The notes under the pieces: generated by a model
Told to the model about the DNA's origin: nothing
Database searches by the model: none
What the model saw: the letters and a program-made list of their open reading frames with translations, nothing else
Source of the DNA: Opisthorchis felineus
Taxonomy: Eukaryota; Platyhelminthes; Trematoda; Opisthorchiida; Opisthorchiidae
DNA length: 64,000 nucleotides
Assembly (NCBI GenBank): GCA_004794785.1
Contig: SJOL01004625.1
Span: 186,001-250,000, forward strand
Direction: 5' to 3'
Position numbers and translations under genes: made by a program
Shown: piece after piece, positions 36,580-48,400 of the stretch
Numbering within the stretch: position 1 is the first letter of the stretch
Layout: each line of letters begins with the position of its first letter

Positions 36580-38790
36580 TCAGATTTCTGCAGAAAAAAC
36601 TGAGGCTGTTGCCTAATCCTGACATCAATGCCTAATCTTTAAGTCTGGTGTATCAAAGTAATGCACCATCAGTCGGGTTCATTAATCTTATAATAATGCT
36701 GGTAGGAGCGCGTTAATGTTTGACGACTGTTGTTTGCTATCATTCTCTTCGTGAATAACGCTGGATACACCCTTGAAACAGTGACTGTAGAGCCAAAATG
36801 GGACTATCCTTGGGTCAATATATTTACCACTAATTTACAAATGAGTACACCGGCCACATACAGGCCTACCATCGATCCATTTCGCTGTACCTTGTTGTCG
36901 GTAGATAATTCCGGTAAACTGAAACTATGCACCATATGTGAAAGTTAGGTGTAGTAGGACTTTCGCAAACTGTTACTAAGAATGATACCGTACAACTGAG
37001 GTCAAAAATACCTTTTGACTTCTATATCTAAAAGTGTTCTCCAGTGTGTACGACGTTTTACCCTTGGCGATTTAGGTCCTCCGGCGCAAGGGCGAACTCT
37101 CAAAAAGAGTAAAAATGACTGCGGTCATTTATCGCCTTTAAACACTAGTGATCAAACTGGAAACTCCCTGTACGAATCTCACCCATGGTGAGACAAGATT
37201 TTAGGCTGTTTGATAACTAAAGCAGACGAACTGGTAATTTTGGTTGAGAGTAATGAGAGTGTTGTGTTTGAACAAAAATTATCACCAGTTTTGAATTAGT
37301 TGCACAGAACTATAGGACTGTCCTCGTATTAACACCAGCTGAGTAGGGCAGATTTGGGGAAATCTAGGGATGTCAATCAGGATTTGTCATATGTCTGTAG
37401 TCACTCCGTAACCAAGTTTTTGTGGCACCACCAAACCCAAAACTTGGGCATGCACGAGATTAGACCGATTTATCGAGACTTTTCTGATTGACAATTTGAG
37501 TTCAACAGTGCTGTAGATTTACCACTGAATGTGAAAACACGTATATGATCGGCCTTCTTGTGACGTTGCTTTGTCTGACAGGCTCATATAGATAGACTTT
37601 TCCAAAACCATTGCGTCTACATGTTTCGATGATAGGCTGTCTTCGAAGTGATTTCTTTGAGGTGTAAGGCTTCTGGTGCTAGAGGGCTTTACCAAGTTAG
37701 TGGTGGCAATTTGGTTACAAGATCATAACCAATCCACGTCAAATACAAGGAGCCTCGAAACTCGGCTCGCCTCGGTAAAGTATGACTGAAGCTATCGTAT
37801 ACTGTTGCCTTATCATCTCTTCATGTGCTGGGGTGGCTTTTCTCGTACACTATATCTTGATATCCGATAATGTGAAACCTGGACACATGTTATACTTGTC
37901 TTTCCATCCTAACAACAATCCAGAGTGTAGGACTTCCCTTTTTAAAGTGAATTCCTTTTTCCTTTTTTCATGCCTATTGCGCTGAAAAGCTTCATAACAG
38001 CCTTAAGTGCATGGATACATTGTGATTGAATGTAATCTTATATATCGGGTAAGCGTTCCCAGATAACGACTGTAACAACTCAAACCTCTATGGCGTGCAA
38101 CGGGAACTGATGCCAGCCGGGGAGGAAAAATGTGTGATGGTGAAACCATTCAATCGGTGTGCCGCGAGAAAAACATCGTATTGCGCCTGCGAATGAGTGC
38201 TTTCATTAGAACCGCCCCTGAAATTCCGCCGATACGTTTTAGTTAGATACCACTTAATAGCAGTGCGCAAATCATTTAACCAGCATGCTGACTTCAGAGA
38301 AAAAACCTTCTCATTGAATGTATGGATCTCTCACATAGCTAGTCCTACCTGGTTTTTGCACTCGGGGCACTGTTAGTTTCTGAGAATATATTCATTTGGG
38401 TCTTGTGTACAGGATGTGGCCCAAAATATGGCGGATGAGGCAAAGAACAAGCGTCGGACCTTACTTCTTTGGTCGTGAGCTTGGTCAAAATTACCAAGCC
38501 AAGAGAAAACATACTTTTGACGGTACTTCTCTCTCGTTTTGAGAGTCATTAGGCTTGAAGTGTTTTCATTTGACCCTAGTTTCTGCGTTGGTAGAATCAG
38601 GCGCAATCAAGTGATGTTGTGCTTTGAAAAAGGGGTCGAAAACTTACGGAGCTCACTGCTGCACCCACACTCGATTCTGAGAAAATACGGTGTATCTGGT
38701 TGATTTCTCATGCGTATGGTTATCAGCCGTTTTGTGCAAGCAAACTGGGTATAGGAGAACGCTATTTTTCGGCATATAGCTGCGTATCAA

Positions 38791-38830
38791 TTATATATAC
38801 ATACATATATATATATATATATAATGTATA
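38791..38830. repeat. Microsatellite (AT)n, interrupted
   Basis: TATATATACATACATATAT... about 40 bp with a few interruptions. Confidence 0.9.
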
Positions 38831-39696
38831 TATGAATGCTGTAACTTCGCAATGCAAACTGAACACACGGGCTAATGGCATTAGATTACCAACCGTTTTG
38901 TCCATAACTAATTTATCCAAGTTTCAGTAAATTGGAAATTAACATGGCGATTGCGTGATACAAATTCGTCCATTGTCATCAAGCATGATACCAGCTACAC
39001 TGTATAAGTTTCTTGGCACATTCGATAAACTAGGACCTATAGTAGCCACCATTTTGTTGCGTCGATATTGATAATTATTTGATGATAGGCTTGTACATCA
39101 GTAACCATCTAGACCCGTCCGATTGTCAAGCTCAGCGAAAAAACACCGACCAGCCATCTTTTTTACCCACTGCGGCAAATACATCAGTAAGTAGCCGAGG
39201 GAGCAGGCGTAAAAATGCAAAGTAAATTGAACATTATCATATTCACCCTGACGCAGTACGGTGACCATGAAACTACTAGATCGAGAATCGATGTACTTAA
39301 TCCAACCTGTAAAATGCCACCCCGAATCCCAGTTTGCAGTCTAGCTGGTTTCTAAATTTGGTAACAGATCTCTACAGCTTTATTAATTTAACCTGGTTAA
39401 GCTAAACGCCGCAAAGGATATAAATATGTGAGAAAGAGAATAAAGACTTAACATGGTGGTTTGTGTGGTAAGTAGCTCCATAAATGTGCAATCTTTCAAA
39501 AGACACTAAAATGCTTAAAAAAAACTGATTTGAGTGAACTCACATATTTCCGTGGTTTTCACCTCCTCACTTGTGTATGAGGTACCCACCAGTGCGCCTG
39601 GAGGAAAGCTTAAATGTAAAGTGATTTCAACTATTATCCAAGTTATCCAAATCTTTGGACCGCAAACAAATTGGTGATTATCATGTCTTATCTTAT

Positions 39697-39785
39697 TCAT
39701 CATCATTATCTTCAGCATCAGCATCTGCATCAGCATCATCCGCATCATCATCAACGTCGTCCTCGTCACCTCAACATCACCATCA
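39697..39785. repeat. Imperfect (CAT/CAG/CGT)n trinucleotide tract
   Basis: Runs of CATCAT, CAGCATCAG and CGTCGTCCTCGTC. On the minus strand this gives a Met-rich frame (39,515-39,835) that is a repeat artefact. Confidence 0.85.
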
Positions 39786-39894
39786 ACAATGACAGCCACA
39801 CCAAGTGAAAACATTGGTGCTTCACTGCCGTGCACCCATGTCGATTTATTTCAGTAAAACCTTATAAAAGGAAGAATAGACGAAGAGGAAGGGG

Positions 39895-42175
39895 AATCCA
39901 GGGCTAGCCCACGACAAACGTCCGAGGAGCCCGTCGGACAACTTGTATAGAAACGGCGCTCGTTTCGGCAGATGGTAACACATGGTAACACATGCATAAC
40001 ACATGGCCGAGGCAAGTTAGCTTGCAGTACTGCGAGCGTTTATATGAGTGGAAAATCGTATGTCTCACTAAAACCCGTCTCCTGATCGACTCATTCCGAA
40101 TTCGCGGGTTCCAGCCGACTCCAACTATAGTTTTGAGACAGTGGTCAAAGAACTGAAGACGTCTTAGGTCCTTCGCCTGAAGTGGCTGAGTCTTGCAGAC
40201 GTACCAAAATGTATCCGGCACGGTAGTCTGATACAGCCTTCTTTGAGAAGCAACGATATGCTTTTTTAATGACACAAATGGCGCAACTTGGTGAAAGCAA
40301 TTCTGGTCTATGAGATTCGTGCACTGAATTCGTCTGTGACATTACTGTGAGAGTTAATGCAACTTCGGAGATACTATGGCATTCTACCACATCCAGTGTT
40401 ACTCCTTGAAATCCCAGAGACATGTTTAAAGACTCTGTACATTGTGGGCATGAGGCATATGCCGAGGATGTGGATGACCTCGGTCAGTCTTTCTATTTCT
40501 GAGTGCACTTCTTGTTCTTCAAAAATGAGAACAATGTCGTCTGTCGTCAAGGTTCTCGAACGGACAGATTATAACACCGGGGTTTTGGAGACCTTCCAAG
40601 CTTTGTCTCATTACTTCAGAAATGACGGAATTAAACAGCAATTGACAAGAGGTGAAGACGTGATCCACACAACCCGTTCTCTACCGGAGTCCTGCTTGCT
40701 GTTCTCGGGATCCGTCTTCACGAACCTTCTTCAGACGATGTAAAATAAGCGACTGGAAGACTCCGGCTACAACGTGAGTGAAGCTACTAACTCTGAGATT
40801 GCCATGCTCACTGCAAGCACCCGTTTTTGAAAATGAGCACCACCGTCGATTCATCCCAGTTATTTGGGACTCTCTCAATCTCCCATGTAGAGGCAACACA
40901 GGTTAAACAAGCATCGATTGGGGGTTTCATCTCCATCTTTGAAAAGAACGGGTGGGAGTTTCTCAGGACCAGCAGCTCCATGATGCATGAAAGACACAAG
41001 GCATTTGCTTATTTCTGAAACCGCCGGGGAATTTGCTACCGGTTGCGATTTCGGCTGAGCAACTGCAGGTGGCAACTCAAATTGTTGTTGAAAGTGTTCG
41101 ATCTAACAGTTCAGGTGTTGTTCTTTGTTGGAGATAGGCCAGTCGTTACTATGAGTGCTTGCTCCACTCATCGGGGCCCTCTTTGAACCTTTTGCCTGTT
41201 CCAGCTGGAATAGTTTACGCACATCCCCAGAGTTTCTTGCATCCCCTATCTCTCCGGCTTTCTGGGCCGACCAAGTTTCCCAGTGCGCGCAAATGCTTTT
41301 TTATCCGAAGTCTGAGAGTTTGTTGAGTGGTACTGTACTCTAGACTGTACTCTTGTTTGAGATACAGTGCTTAGATCTAGTTGGTCGAGCCATTCCATCA
41401 GCTTAGCGCCCATCACCTTGAAGGGTTGAGGACAGTACTTTCCGGTAAAAACTGACATCAGAAGACATCTTATCCGAAATGGACTTCACTAGGTGGTTCT
41501 AGTAAACCTTTCCACATCAGGTTTCAGAAGCTTCTGAATGGTGAGCCGGGGTGTGCACATCGTGCTCACTCCTGAAAAGCGAAACTAGAAGCAGCAACGA
41601 ACAAATGCATGGTCCGAATCCACATCCACAATCCAGTAATTGACGCACGCCAAGTAGAGCAATTGACGATATAGTCCATCTGTGTTAGAGGTTGCCAGGA
41701 TTCGGGTGTTACCATGTAGTCGAGCGGCTTCGGTGGTTCCAGAAGTTATTATTGCACAAAACAGGCTTGGTCAGCAAATTACTGCAGAAGGCACTCGCCC
41801 TTGTCCCTGTATCCCGATTCCAGTCGAAGACGACCACCTAACTGTGTCTCGGGTGCGATAATTCTGCATACTTGCACTATCATAACTGCGGCAACCAAAA
41901 CAATATCTGAGCCCTTGGACCGCCGTAGCAAGGCACGCATAACATCATAAAAACTGTCTTTGGGTGTATCGGAGCTATAGTCTGTCGGGGCGTAGGCAAG
42001 TACTGTAAAGAGGCAGCCATTATCAGCCCGTTTACGGGACACTCTCACAGACGTTGCCGAACAAACCACATGGGGGTAACTGTCAGCGGGCAATCGTTCA
42101 AGCAAAGGCCTTTCTGCTCAGTAGCGTAGAACAATACCAACCCCAGCAGAGCTGTCCGCAGTGGCTTCTGGATCA
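39895..42175 (-). mobile_element. Non-LTR retrotransposon (LINE II), 5' truncated and decayed
   Basis: The minus-strand endonuclease remnant (about 42,175-41,779) shows DPEATADSSAGVGIVL, then LPADSYPHVVCSATSVRVSR and VLAYAPTDYSSDTPKDSFY. RT pieces follow: FMHHGAAGPEKLPPVLFKDG near 40,960, RVPNNWDESTVVLIFKNG near 40,830-40,880, HVVAGVFQSLILHRL, REQQAGLR near 40,685 and SLEGLQNPGV near 40,590. The YADD block is frameshifted near 40,540. The C-terminus (40,275-39,904) reads KDLRRLQFFDHCLKTI, GVGWNPRI and CLGHVLCM. The sequences around the RT (AAGPEKLPPVLFKDG against APGPDGLHPAIFKRD) differ clearly from LINE I, so this is a second lineage of the same broad type. It has no 5' UTR or start, and many breaks. 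Confidence 0.82.
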
Positions 42176-44511
42176 ACAAATGTGTACATAGCAGCTTTGA
42201 CTGTGTCAGGGTTTTAGTCCTTTGAAAGACATGATGAAGGTGAGAAGGTTTTTATGATAGACCGTAAGCCACATTTACGAGCGGACCAAGTTCCCTGATC
42301 AATATATGGTCCAGGTAGAACAATGATATCTTCTCTCATGTGGAACAATAGGGTAAAACGTCAACTGGGGGACGAGTTTTCATTGAATCTTTTCATGTAG
42401 TGAAGATCTTCATCGTAAAAACAACCTTTTATATCTTTTTGGATGAAACGGCAACAAAGGCCGAAGAAGGTGTCCGAAGCCAAAGTTTAGACGGATATTC
42501 AAACCCGGTTCTTAGAGAGGACGTCCGCGGTTTTGTTCACTGGGCTACCTGGAGCATTTAGGTGACAGACTTAACACTGTTAATAATGGGGGTGATTACT
42601 TCCAGAACTAGGTTTCTGGTTTCTCAGCTCCTGGACCAGAATCACCTGTCAGTTGAAAAGGGCGGATTTTGTTGGGCTAAGAAGCGTAGGCTTAAAACAT
42701 AAATCATTACCAGTTATTTCTCCCATCATCATTTTCCTTTGAACGATGTGGTTGTCTGGCTCGAATGATATCTTATAATGCCACTCGATTAACCCCAGAA
42801 ATTGTGGAAAGATGTGAAAACTTCGCATACCGTACAAAGTTGCTTTTCCATGGTTAGCTGTAAAGGGCGACATTTTGATTATTTCACTGCAATGCTTCCT
42901 ACCTTCAAGTTTGTGTTTTGCGTGTTACATTTGCCCGAAACTCAAATGGCCGAGAGTTAGCTGAGAAAATTCATCACCGTCCCTTTTCACTAAAGGGGAA
43001 ACCACTAGGACGACAGCTTCTCAGCAGCCTATTCGGTCAGTGCGCCAGTCTTCTTCAAGTAAACTCGATATGGCGGAAACTAAAAGGTTTGCACATACTT
43101 TGTTCCCCAATTAAGACCAACATATCGTGTTGTCTTCTATTCATGTATCGTGTTTGATCGTCCCGTCAGGTGAAAAAGCAATAACTACTATGCTCTGGTC
43201 CATGCTAAAAAGCCGGACCTTTCATAACCGCTGTTTTTACTGTTGTCGGAGAATTCAAGAAAAGCTGCCGGTGTTGCCAGTCCTACCATTCTTTAGCCAA
43301 CCAGGCAGTTGAATACACGCTTCAGAGATATATAGCGGTAAATTAACGACGCAAGATCCCTTGAAGATAACGTGTCAATACAATGACCCCATCCAGAGAA
43401 AGGCAACACAGCGTTTGCAGCCAGACATGATTAGACGTAATGTCTCCTCCCCGCGAAGCAGGGCTGTCGGGTAGGAAACCACTTTTCCTGTGTTTTTCTC
43501 CGAGTGACTTTCATATTGTGGGTCTGACTCCATTAGACCTTTGAACAAAGTCAGTGTTACATATTCGATAGAAAGGCACCAAAAAGTGATCTACTTACCG
43601 ACTGTATCGCCATTTACCATTAATTAGGAAGTGGAAAAGTGGTTTATTCAACACGATTAACCCAATAGTCAGCCGGCGCGTTGGTAAAATACCTTTTCAC
43701 TAACGGGGAACAATGCGCTAGGGTCATCCTCAAGACAGACATCAAGCTTCCTGATCCTATGTAGACCATTAGGCTATCATCATTTTCTAAAATTCAAATT
43801 ATGACGTACGTATTTCCAAAACACACTCTAAAATGTCGTTCACCGAATCCATCATTAACTTTATGTTCGCTCGCATGGGACTCCTAAAACGTCATGCTAT
43901 GCACTCATACGATACAAAGGAAAACGCCCGTTTGTCCAGACCAAGTAAAGCGATCAGGATGCTCCACGGTACACATCATTCACGCTGCATCGTTTATAAA
44001 TGACGTTTTCAAATATCTGTAGATTGATTACACAGAAGTTTTGCTATCAGATACCACCGCAAATTCACGAAAGATGTGGTTTTTTGCAGTATATATGTTT
44101 TATGAATATTTCCTTCTTGTTTCTGATCAGGTCTACGCAGTCTGTAAAACGAAGACCTTGCCGTGATCGCCAACGGCAAAATGAGTTTCGACAAACACAT
44201 TCATATGGTTTTCACGGTTTATTTCAAGTTTTGTACATGCTGCAATGGTATAGTTAATCAGCCCTCATTGTAAACACGCGGGTTTTGGAATCTAACATGA
44301 CCTCATAATAATTCCCCCATTCATTTAGTTACTCCGACTATGTACATATGATCTCCAATTGATTTATTTACCTGTACCTGCCACTCACATTTCCGAAAAG
44401 GCCGTACTGTCCGACAACTGTGTATTAGCATGTGGGTCTTTGTGTGAAAGTTCGCAGCTGGGAACCTAAAAAGTACTCAAATTCAACAAATATACCGACT
44501 TGCCATTCATT
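42176..44511. other. No gene recognised
   Basis: Only short frames. Sequence just above 42,176 could hold a little more LINE II 5' sequence, but I cannot follow it. Confidence 0.5.
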
Positions 44512-44589
44512 CTGGTTTTTACGGGAGACTCAAATGAACCTCTCATTTATGATATTTTTCAACTTTATTTGCTACAAAAAGACCAACAC

Positions 44590-44625
44590 CCGATAAGTCC
44601 CAAGAGGGAAAAAATGAGACGGCAT
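44590..44625 (+). ncRNA. Degenerate hammerhead remnant upstream in copy B
   Basis: CCGATAAG (44,590-44,597) corresponds to CTGATGAG with two changes. It is followed by TCCC-AAGA-GGGA, which pairs as helix II, then AAAAATG in place of CGAAACC. Position and spacing fit the first unit of a tandem dimer. It should not cleave. Confidence 0.45.
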
Positions 44626-44779
44626 TTGTGCAGCACATTCAGTTGAAGAATATCATAAACGAGAGATTCGGTAGAGTCTCCCGTGAAAGCCAAATTGATT
44701 TGCAAATGAGTGTATTTGTCGAAATCAGTCCAATTTGGGTTCAAGTAGAACACAATGTTGACGGAAACTCAGGGACTGC

Positions 44780-44822
44780 GCCTACCTGATGAGCTCCGAA
44801 AAGGGTGGAACCGGTCGTAGGC
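44780..44822 (+). ncRNA. Type I hammerhead ribozyme (copy B)
   Basis: Helix I is six perfect pairs: GCCTAC (44,780-44,785) with GTAGGC (44,817-44,822). The core CTGATGA is exact (44,786-44,792). Helix II is GCTCC, loop GAAAA and GGGT, with wobble pairs. The second core block reads GGAAC instead of CGAAAC, a transition that may weaken it. Helix III is a tiny ACCGGT-like palindrome, leading to TC and a predicted cut after 44,816. Its 43-nt length equals copy A. Confidence 0.72.
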
Positions 44823-44890
44823 TGTCGAAGAGTTTTCAGTAACCGTGTGAGTAGTTTCCTTTATGAAAAACGTACTCAATTTTTTCGTGA

Positions 44891-45484
44891 GATCGAGTTG
44901 ACAACCCGATCTATTCGACACTGCGTCACCTTTGCAGTCTTACCGTGGACCCTTTCCGGCATGATCTCTTCCTGGCTCGTTGCTTTTCCAACCATTATGA
45001 TGCGAAGCCTTCGGCTGTGCTTACCGAATTACGGGAGAACTTTGCTGAAATATGCGAGTGGGATCTGGACTTGCATCGGAAACGGCAATTTACTAGATAG
45101 AGACATGAGGATAAACGGAAGTTCAGGCCTTGGATGAATGATGCATCAGCTGCCCCGATTACCTCAGAAGGGAATGACAACCAGTCAGACTATTGTTACA
45201 CGGGGTACGCTCCGATAACTAACGGTGAAGTCGCCACACAGGTGGACAATCATCGGTCAGTCAGCAGTTCTTTGGGGTGCGCCCCAATAACAATGGACAG
45301 GAAAGCCCCATCAGATGATAACGGCGCTCATTCGCACTGCGGGCTTTTGAGGTGCGTTCCATTAATTACTTGTGAGCAGGCCCTTTCATCCACAATGGGT
45401 GCATGTTTCTATGCCGAACCCATGCGCGTTCGTGTCCCGCTTGCTGAGTCTGCCTTGACTTGTTTTCTCATGAGTTCCGTGTGA
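44891..45484 (+). other. Unassigned coding-like stretch with in-frame APIT repeat
   Basis: After a TGA at 44,888 the frame runs to a TAG at 45,098-45,100 (DRVDNPIYSTLRHL... CEWDLDLHRKRQF), and then from 45,101 to a TGA at 45,482-45,484. The first ATG in the second part is at 45,134. The second part contains a degenerate repeat anchored by APIT (45,152, 45,209, 45,281) and VPLIT (45,356). The anchors are 57, 72 and 75 nt apart, all multiples of three, and the last two units are preceded by a short hydrophobic residue pair plus Cys (LGC, LRC). It begins about 40 bp after the hammerhead element. No family recognised. It could be a host exon cluster or an old element's gene with one stop. Confidence 0.35.
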
Positions 45485-48400
45485 TCGCACCGCCAACGGG
45501 AATCAGGAGGCTGTCGTCGGAAAGGACGACCGCAACCCACACTAATGAGCCGACATTGCGCTTGCCGTTGTTTGGTGTGTGGACGTTCACACTGCACTGT
45601 GCCGGTCAGTAACAGACTGGTGCACTTGTTGACGCTATGAATGTGGACAATTGAGGTTTGTTGTATAAATCTGCTTACCCCTTTGTAAATAGGACCGGAG
45701 AATTACGAACTCAATTCTTCCTTTTGAAATTCGGGATTGTCGAAACAACGTGTCACTTAAATTTCCGTATCGGGAACCTCAACACGGGTACGTAGCGGCA
45801 CTGGTTTATTATACCGGTCGTGTTCAATGGAACGCATTAAATCTCATACACTGGAGAAATGAGAATCACTGCCTGAGCAGATCAGGCCTGGAAGTGCAAC
45901 GTGTAGAAGTGCCGCTGAGCAACCATTAAATGAATAGTGCGCGGCAGTCGGAAACCCTTTGGATGATAGAAAACTAACGAGGAACGTCGTTATGTGACGT
46001 CATGAAACAGTGCCGTTCGACCGGGAAAGATATTTTGCCAACCAGTTGGTGGAACGCAGGAAATGGAGAACCAGCGGTAGAGGGTCTCCTTCCAAGGATG
46101 GTCAAATGTGGCGAACTGCGCAAAAAACGTCATCGGTTTATTTAGAGAACATAGAGAGGAATTCGCGTTCAAAACAGTCAGCACAGATTGGGCAAGATAA
46201 CGAGATCATTCGAGCGCAGTAAGGAGGATCTAAGGGAGTAGTTCTGTGTAACATCTGAGGGACTCTCGAAGTGAACTGAAGACCTACGCGGGTGAACACC
46301 GGTTCATAAAACTGACAACTTCCCTATTCCATATCCCATGTACGACACAGGACATCTGATGTCACAACCATTTCACGGGTTATACGCGTGTACTCTTCAC
46401 TCGCAATCTGGTGTGTGTACGTAACAGGTTGAGTGAGAGCAAGAGATGATTCAGCAGATGGAAAAATCATGAACTTTTCATTCAGAAACGCATTGGATTT
46501 GGTAGATATTGTATGTCAAATGCAATCGCAATTGAGCGCACTTAGTCACAATAGTACTTTTATATATTTCAGCCCTGCTCCTGAAGGCTACAACACAAAT
46601 GAATGAAATTTTATGCAGAGTAACTTGATGGAGTTGCTTCACTCCGGTTCATCCAGCTGAACCATTTACCATTGCCATTTACCTTGCATAAACCGAGTGA
46701 ATTTCAAGGCCTACCGCTTAGTGCTTATTGGATCCGCCATAAAGAATGATGATTCTTTTGTTGATCTACCTTGGTTTCACATCAAATAAGCGTGCCCGTA
46801 ATTTTTAGCACTTTTTGAGACGGATTTGATCTAGAATTTCCCTCACATTTTGGTACTGTGTCCGAGATTAGAATATGTCTCTACAGTATCCCGAAATTTG
46901 ACGTAAGCTTTAGCAGGCTGCACAGAATTAGCTATTCTGATGATTGTTGTCCCGAAAGGTCGTCCCGTTTCAGAGGATGACAATCACAGTTTATCTTCCA
47001 AGCATGGTTCAACTCATCATTTCACGCACACAACCGACATTCTCCTCTACGCTTCAAAAAATTATGAGTGGAGCAAGTTATGATGGACATGAGATGGAAT
47101 AATCCACTACGTGACGTTGGGGCCGAGCTTTTGTCCCGCAAATGTACGTGGGTGCTTCGATACGGTTTGAAGTGGAGCCTAAGGACATGCATTTCAAGAC
47201 CAATCGCAACAACCTTGGACGGAATTGTCACCGCGGCTCATTCTAGTGGCTCCTTGGGTTTCATCGGTACCAGCGTCATGAACAGTGCCCCAGTCGGAGC
47301 GCCACTCACCTTTCCACCTCAGAATGTTGCCTTCAGCTGAGTCGGCTCTTACTTTTTCGTTGGACCGCATCACCCTATTCGGCTCTTGCCCGGACAAGTC
47401 CCAACAAGCCCAGCCACTGGTATCAATACGGATATGACAGCCTGCCGGCGAGACAAGAAGCACAGCCAAGAATACAGCTCCCTGCTTAAAACACCGAAAC
47501 ACGAAAAGTGGAACTGTGCACAAATGTCCTGAAGCACTTGAGACGGATTTCTTTGCGACTTAATCAAGCTACTTGTAAGTAGGCAAGAAAACGATGGATA
47601 AAATAGTCCGTGCAGGGCTGATAGACTGTTAGTCCCGACATATGCTTCCTTTCGTACTGCGACTAAGGAGTTCAGCTAACAAACGTTTTCCCACCACTCC
47701 CATCTGGTCACTTCAGTTGCAAGTCAGTAAACAAGTACAAAAAAACGGAACGCAGAAATGCAGAATTCGTAAGCAGAGAGCTAAAGGATTGAATAATAGT
47801 CAAACTAGAACAGGGGTAATTGTTCTTGGTTGGTCGATTGACGGCCAGTTCATTTGGGTTGATTGAGTCAGTCGTATTTACGCACGTAGGATTCGACCCA
47901 GCAGCCCGATAGCGATTTATTCGGCCGCTTTCAGCGATCGACCGATCGACCGCTTGAAACTCAATGTAAGATACTTCCATGAAAAATCGACTGTGCAAAC
48001 AACCCAAATCCTTCTAAAGGGCCTGAACACCAATAGATGCCCTAATGGAAAACATCTCCAATGCATTCATTCAGACGTGGCGTTGCGTGCACATTCCCAC
48101 GAATCCATACACCAAGCCAGCTCACGGATCCAGGTTGATTGCGGCAAGTCCTGAGGAAATTGGTCGGACGATAGCATGGATTACGTGGCAGCAGTTTAGG
48201 AAAATTTTCTTGGGAAATCTGAGGAATGCTAGGTGGTCGCGTTCAGTTATTCAATGCGCATCTTTCTTGAGAGGATGTCAAACGATTGATTAGCGCTTGT
48301 AAGAATTGCTCCATCAACCAAGGATCAAGATTGAATAAGATGCGTGGTAGAGCTCCGTTATTTATTGGTCTAATGTGTAGCATGCTCACAGGGTATCTTC

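Larger units (their letters stand above)
35411..39894. other. No gene recognised; several simple repeats
   Basis: Anonymous sequence with an ACC/ACA-rich tract (36,440-36,486), AT tracts, and a GAT-rich tract on the minus strand (39,700-39,785). Short frames such as 35,816-36,046 and 37,782-37,985 match nothing recognised. Confidence 0.5.
44512..44850 (+). repeat. Hammerhead-family element, copy B (dimer-like, with an inverted arm)
   Basis: Three parts. Bases 44,512-44,564 are antisense body (reverse complement of 44,641-44,691). Bases 44,590-44,625 hold a degenerate sense hammerhead (CCGATAAG, TCCCAAGAGGGA, AAAAATG). Bases 44,641-44,850 are a full sense monomer ending in the complete hammerhead and the tail GTGTGAGTAGT. 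The two hammerhead cores are about 196 nt apart, a monomer length in the range of metazoan retrozymes. The downstream end equals that of copies C and D, so the boundary at GTGAGTAGT is firm. Confidence 0.78.

Noticed and set aside
47022..47567. Possible secreted-protein gene with a hydrophobic start on the minus strand
   Set aside because: The frame starts at TTG, overlaps an equally long plus-strand frame, and has no recognised family or splice signals.
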